64,000 nt of DNA from CAWBLP01 sp963789495 (GTDB taxonomy: Bacteria > Pseudomonadota > Alphaproteobacteria > Acetobacterales > Acetobacteraceae), in NCBI GenBank assembly GCA_963789495.1, contig CAWBLP010000010.1, positions 620,001-684,000 on the forward strand. Reading direction: 5' to 3'. How positions within the stretch are numbered: position 1 is the first letter of the stretch; every line of letters begins with the position of its first letter. Positions 61,692-64,000 of the stretch are shown here, in pieces. The position numbers and the translations under genes are program-made. The notes below the pieces were generated by a model that was given only the letters and a program-made list of their open reading frames with translations, ran no database searches and had not been told where the DNA came from.

Positions 61692-63503
61692 CTACCCGCC
61701 CGCGGCGGCCAGCGCCTGGTCCAGATCGGCGATCAGGTCCGCAGCCGTCTCCAGCCCGATCGACAGCCGGATCACGTCCGGCCCAGCGCCGGCCGCCAGG
61801 CGTTGCTCATCGCTGAGCTGGCGGTGCGTGGTGGAGGCGGGGTGCAGGATCAGGCTGCGCGTGTCGCCGATATTCGCCAGGTGGGAGAACAGCTGCACGT
61901 TCTCCACCAGGCGGATGCCCGCTTCGTAGCCACCCTGCACGCCGAAGGTGAATACGGCGCCCGCACCCTTCGGCAGGTATTTCCGCGCCAGCGCGTTGAA
62001 CCTGTTGTCGGGCAGGCCGGCATAGGACACCCAGGCGACGCGCGGATGCGCTGCGAGGAACTCGGCCACCGCTTGCGCATTGGCGCAGTGCCGTTCCATG
62101 CGCACATGCAGCGTCTCGATGCCGGTGATGGTCAGGAACGCATTCATCGGCGCCATGGTCGGGCCGAAATCGCGCAGCGCCACCGCACGCGCCTTGGTGG
62201 TGAAGGCGAAGTCGCCGAAATTCTCGTAGAAGCGCAGCCCGTGATAGGCCGGCTCCGGCTCGGTCAGCGCCGGAAATTTCCCTCCCTGCGCCCAGTCGAA
62301 CTTGCCTGACTCCACGACGATGCCGCCCAGCGAATTGCCGTGCCCGCCCAGGAACTTCGTGGTCGAATGCGTCACCAGGTCCGCGCCGTGCTCGAACGGG
62401 CGGCACAGATAGGGCGTGGCCAGCGTGTTATCGACGATCAGCGGAATGCCGCACTCGTGGGCGACCTTCGCGATCGCGGCCAGATCAACCACGATGCCGC
62501 CGGGATTGGCCAGGCTCTCCACGAAGATCGCCTTGCAGCGCGGCGTCATCGCGCGGCGGAAATTCTCCGGATCGGTCGGATCGACAAAATGGCAGGTCCA
62601 GCCAAGCTTCTTGAACGACAGGCCGAACTGCGTCAGCGAGCCGCCATACAGGTTGCGCGACGCCAGGAACTCGTCACCCTGTTCCAGCATGGTGGCAAAC
62701 ACCAGAAACTGCGCCGCGTGCCCGCTTGCCGCCGCCACAGCCGCTCGGCCGCCTTCCAAACTGGCGACACGTTCTTCCAGAACCGCAACGGTGGGATTGC
62801 TCAGCCGCGTGTAGATGTGGCCAAAATTATGCAGGTTGAATAACGACGCCGCGTGGTCGGCGTCGTCGAACACATAGGCCGTGGTCTGGAAGATCGGCGT
62901 GGTGCGTGCGCCGGTGGTGGCGTCCGGCGCCGCGCCGGCATGGATGGCGCGGGTTTCGAACCCGTAGGTGACGTTCGCGGCGGGCAACGGACGCGGCTTG
63001 GCATGGCGTTCGGTCGGCGGTTGGGCCGGGCGATTGCGGATGATGCCGGAATTGACGCCGCCCCAGGACAGCTCGCCGCCCAGCCGCCCGAACTCGATCT
63101 TCGGGCAGCGATTCATCACCACTTCCAGGCCGGCGGCTTCGGCGCGTGCGGCAGCTTCGTCGTGGCGGACGCCAAGCTGCATCCAGACGATTTTGGCGCC
63201 GATGGCGATGGCATCCTCGAGGATCGGCGGCACGGCGTCGGACGGGCGGAAGATGTCCACCATGTCGATCTGGTCGGGGATGTCGCGCAGCGACGCGTAG
63301 ACGCGTTCGCCCTGCAGGTCCTGGCCGGCGACCGCGGGGTTCACCGGGATGACGCGATAGCCTTTGCCCTGCAGATACTTCATCACGAAGTAGCTGGGTC
63401 GGTTCCAGTTGGTGGAGGCGCCAACCATGGCGATGGTGCGCACGCCGGACAAAATGCGGCGCAGCTTGGCGTCGGTATAGGCGATCGGTTCGATGGCGGC
63501 CAT
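61692..63503 (-). CDS. metY: Fusion: CoA-binding (YccU-like) domain + O-acetylhomoserine sulfhydrylase (MetY)
   Basis: 603 residues. Residues 1-150 form a CoA_binding Rossmann domain as in YccU: RTIAMVGASTNWNRPSYFV, GYRVIPVNP and FRPSDAVPPILEDAIAIGA. After a basic linker (about 150-175) comes a full Cys/Met-metabolism PLP enzyme: YGFETRAIHAGAAPDATTG, SLEGGRAAVAAASGHAAQ, FVESLANPGG, IVDNTLATPYLCRP and the PLP-lysine motif THSTTKFLGGHG. MetY makes homocysteine from O-acetylhomoserine and sulfide. The frame runs through both parts without a stop. The ATG at 63503 has GGAGGAGA upstream. In relatives the two are usually adjacent separate genes. Confidence 0.88.
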   Translation of the reverse strand: MAAIEPIAYTDAKLRRILSGVRTIAMVGASTNWNRPSYFVMKYLQGKGYRVIPVNPAVAGQDLQGERVYASLRDIPDQIDMVDIFRPSDAVPPILEDAIAIGAKIVWMQLGVRHDEAAARAEAAGLEVVMNRCPKIEFGRLGGELSWGGVNSGIIRNRPAQPPTERHAKPRPLPAANVTYGFETRAIHAGAAPDATTGARTTPIFQTTAYVFDDADHAASLFNLHNFGHIYTRLSNPTVAVLEERVASLEGGRAAVAAASGHAAQFLVFATMLEQGDEFLASRNLYGGSLTQFGLSFKKLGWTCHFVDPTDPENFRRAMTPRCKAIFVESLANPGGIVVDLAAIAKVAHECGIPLIVDNTLATPYLCRPFEHGADLVTHSTTKFLGGHGNSLGGIVVESGKFDWAQGGKFPALTEPEPAYHGLRFYENFGDFAFTTKARAVALRDFGPTMAPMNAFLTITGIETLHVRMERHCANAQAVAEFLAAHPRVAWVSYAGLPDNRFNALARKYLPKGAGAVFTFGVQGGYEAGIRLVENVQLFSHLANIGDTRSLILHPASTTHRQLSDEQRLAAGAGPDVIRLSIGLETAADLIADLDQALAAAGG

Positions 63504-63652
63504 GGCGGTTCTCCTCCCCGTGCGGGACAGCAATGAGCTAAGCTGTCGCTGTGCTCAAGGCAATCGCACGGGGCATCGTTCCGCTACCGTAGTGCCGAGG
63601 CAATGCACGGGTGGCGCGCCCGCCGGGGGTACCGGCGGGCGCATGCGTCGGG

Positions 63653-64000
63653 TCAGTAATCGTCCGGCTGGATGACGTTCTGCGGGGTGGGGCCGAGCAG
63701 GGCGGCACGCATGGTTTCGGCGGATTTGCTGCGGATGTCGTCCCAGGCCTGCGGGGTATGGAAGGCGGAATGCGGCGTGATGATCAGCCGCCCTTCAGTC
63801 CATGGTTCGCGGGCGCGATAGGCGCGGATCAGTTCCGGCACCGGTTCGACCGGCGGTTCCACTGGCACTACATCCAGGCCGACACCGGCCAGATGGCCGC
63901 TTTGCAACAGTGGCGGAATGGCATCGATGTCTACGATCGGCCCGCGCGCGGTGTTCACCAGCACGGCGCCTGGCGGCAGCATCGACAGTTCGCGCTGTCC
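63653..64000 (-). CDS. D-2-hydroxyacid dehydrogenase / CtBP-like, C-terminal part (runs off window)
   Basis: The last 115 codons of an NAD-dependent D-2-hydroxyacid dehydrogenase; the frame stays open to base 64000. Seen: LPPGAVLVNTARGPIVDIDA (with the Arg of NTARG that holds the carboxylate), GVGLDVVPVEPP and the catalytic His in IITPHSAFHTPQAWDD. The Ser-Ala-Phe after PH resembles the CtBP/glyoxylate-reductase branch. The Rossmann GxGxxG lies beyond the window, so the start and the first two thirds are unknown. Confidence 0.85.
   Translation of the reverse strand, partial: GQRELSMLPPGAVLVNTARGPIVDIDAIPPLLQSGHLAGVGLDVVPVEPPVEPVPELIRAYRAREPWTEGRLIITPHSAFHTPQAWDDIRSKSAETMRAALLGPTPQNVIQPDDY

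Overview
This window is GC-rich chromosomal DNA from an alphaproteobacterium. A Rhodospirillales/Acetobacteraceae-like soil or freshwater heterotroph is my best inference; no rRNA gene is present to settle it. Supporting signs are the kdsB-pheA-cycM block with hisN beside it, the lgt-midA pair, a TagH/TssJ-type T6SS, many oxidative catabolic genes, and intergenic repeats with GGGGCAACGCCCC cores. No tRNA, rRNA or CRISPR array was seen.

Layout. 1-2762: 3' part of clpA and an Ldh_2-family dehydrogenase. 2987-5669: an IS630-type element whose transposase gene is split by an IS110/IS1111-type element. 5840-12516 (minus strand): a PrpF-family isomerase, a DMSO-reductase-family molybdoenzyme, an MBL-fold hydrolase, midA and lgt. 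12793-22519: nitroreductase, Nudix hydrolase, a divergent catabolic locus (flavin monooxygenase plus a two-subunit TPP decarboxylase on one side, frameshifted tcuA plus tcuB on the other), then an amine oxidase-like flavoprotein, a 2-oxoglutarate oxygenase-like protein and an SDR. 22590-28877: a complete five-gene peptide/opine-type ABC importer. 28960-35801: a T6SS satellite island with a candidate cell-wall effector (Ig-like plus 3D domain), a candidate exported immunity protein, VgrG, a small linked protein, TagH and TssJ; the core T6SS genes are absent. 36884-41712: a two-gene operon encoding a TIR-STAND-TPR protein and a SLOG protein with four membrane segments. This is a candidate Thoeris-like defence system and the most interesting locus here. 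41827-50302: cupin, DUF4168 protein, pheA, kdsB, cycM, hisN and an incomplete yejAB importer. 50347-57146: CoA/acyl-chain, LLM, dienelactone hydrolase and SDR catabolic genes. 57462-60418: a plcP-agt pair divergent from a lipid kinase, with a strong Pho box between them, consistent with phosphate-starvation membrane-lipid remodelling. 60556-64000: frameshifted alpha-carbonic anhydrase, a CoA-binding/MetY fusion, and the C-terminal part of a D-2-hydroxyacid dehydrogenase.

Four genes (tcuA, an iron-type alcohol dehydrogenase, an SDR, the carbonic anhydrase) are each broken by exactly one extra base in a run of identical bases. That is either recent decay or an assembly artefact, and the individual pseudogene calls should be read with this in mind. 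Two dispersed intergenic repeat families account for most of the gene-free stretches longer than 300 bases.
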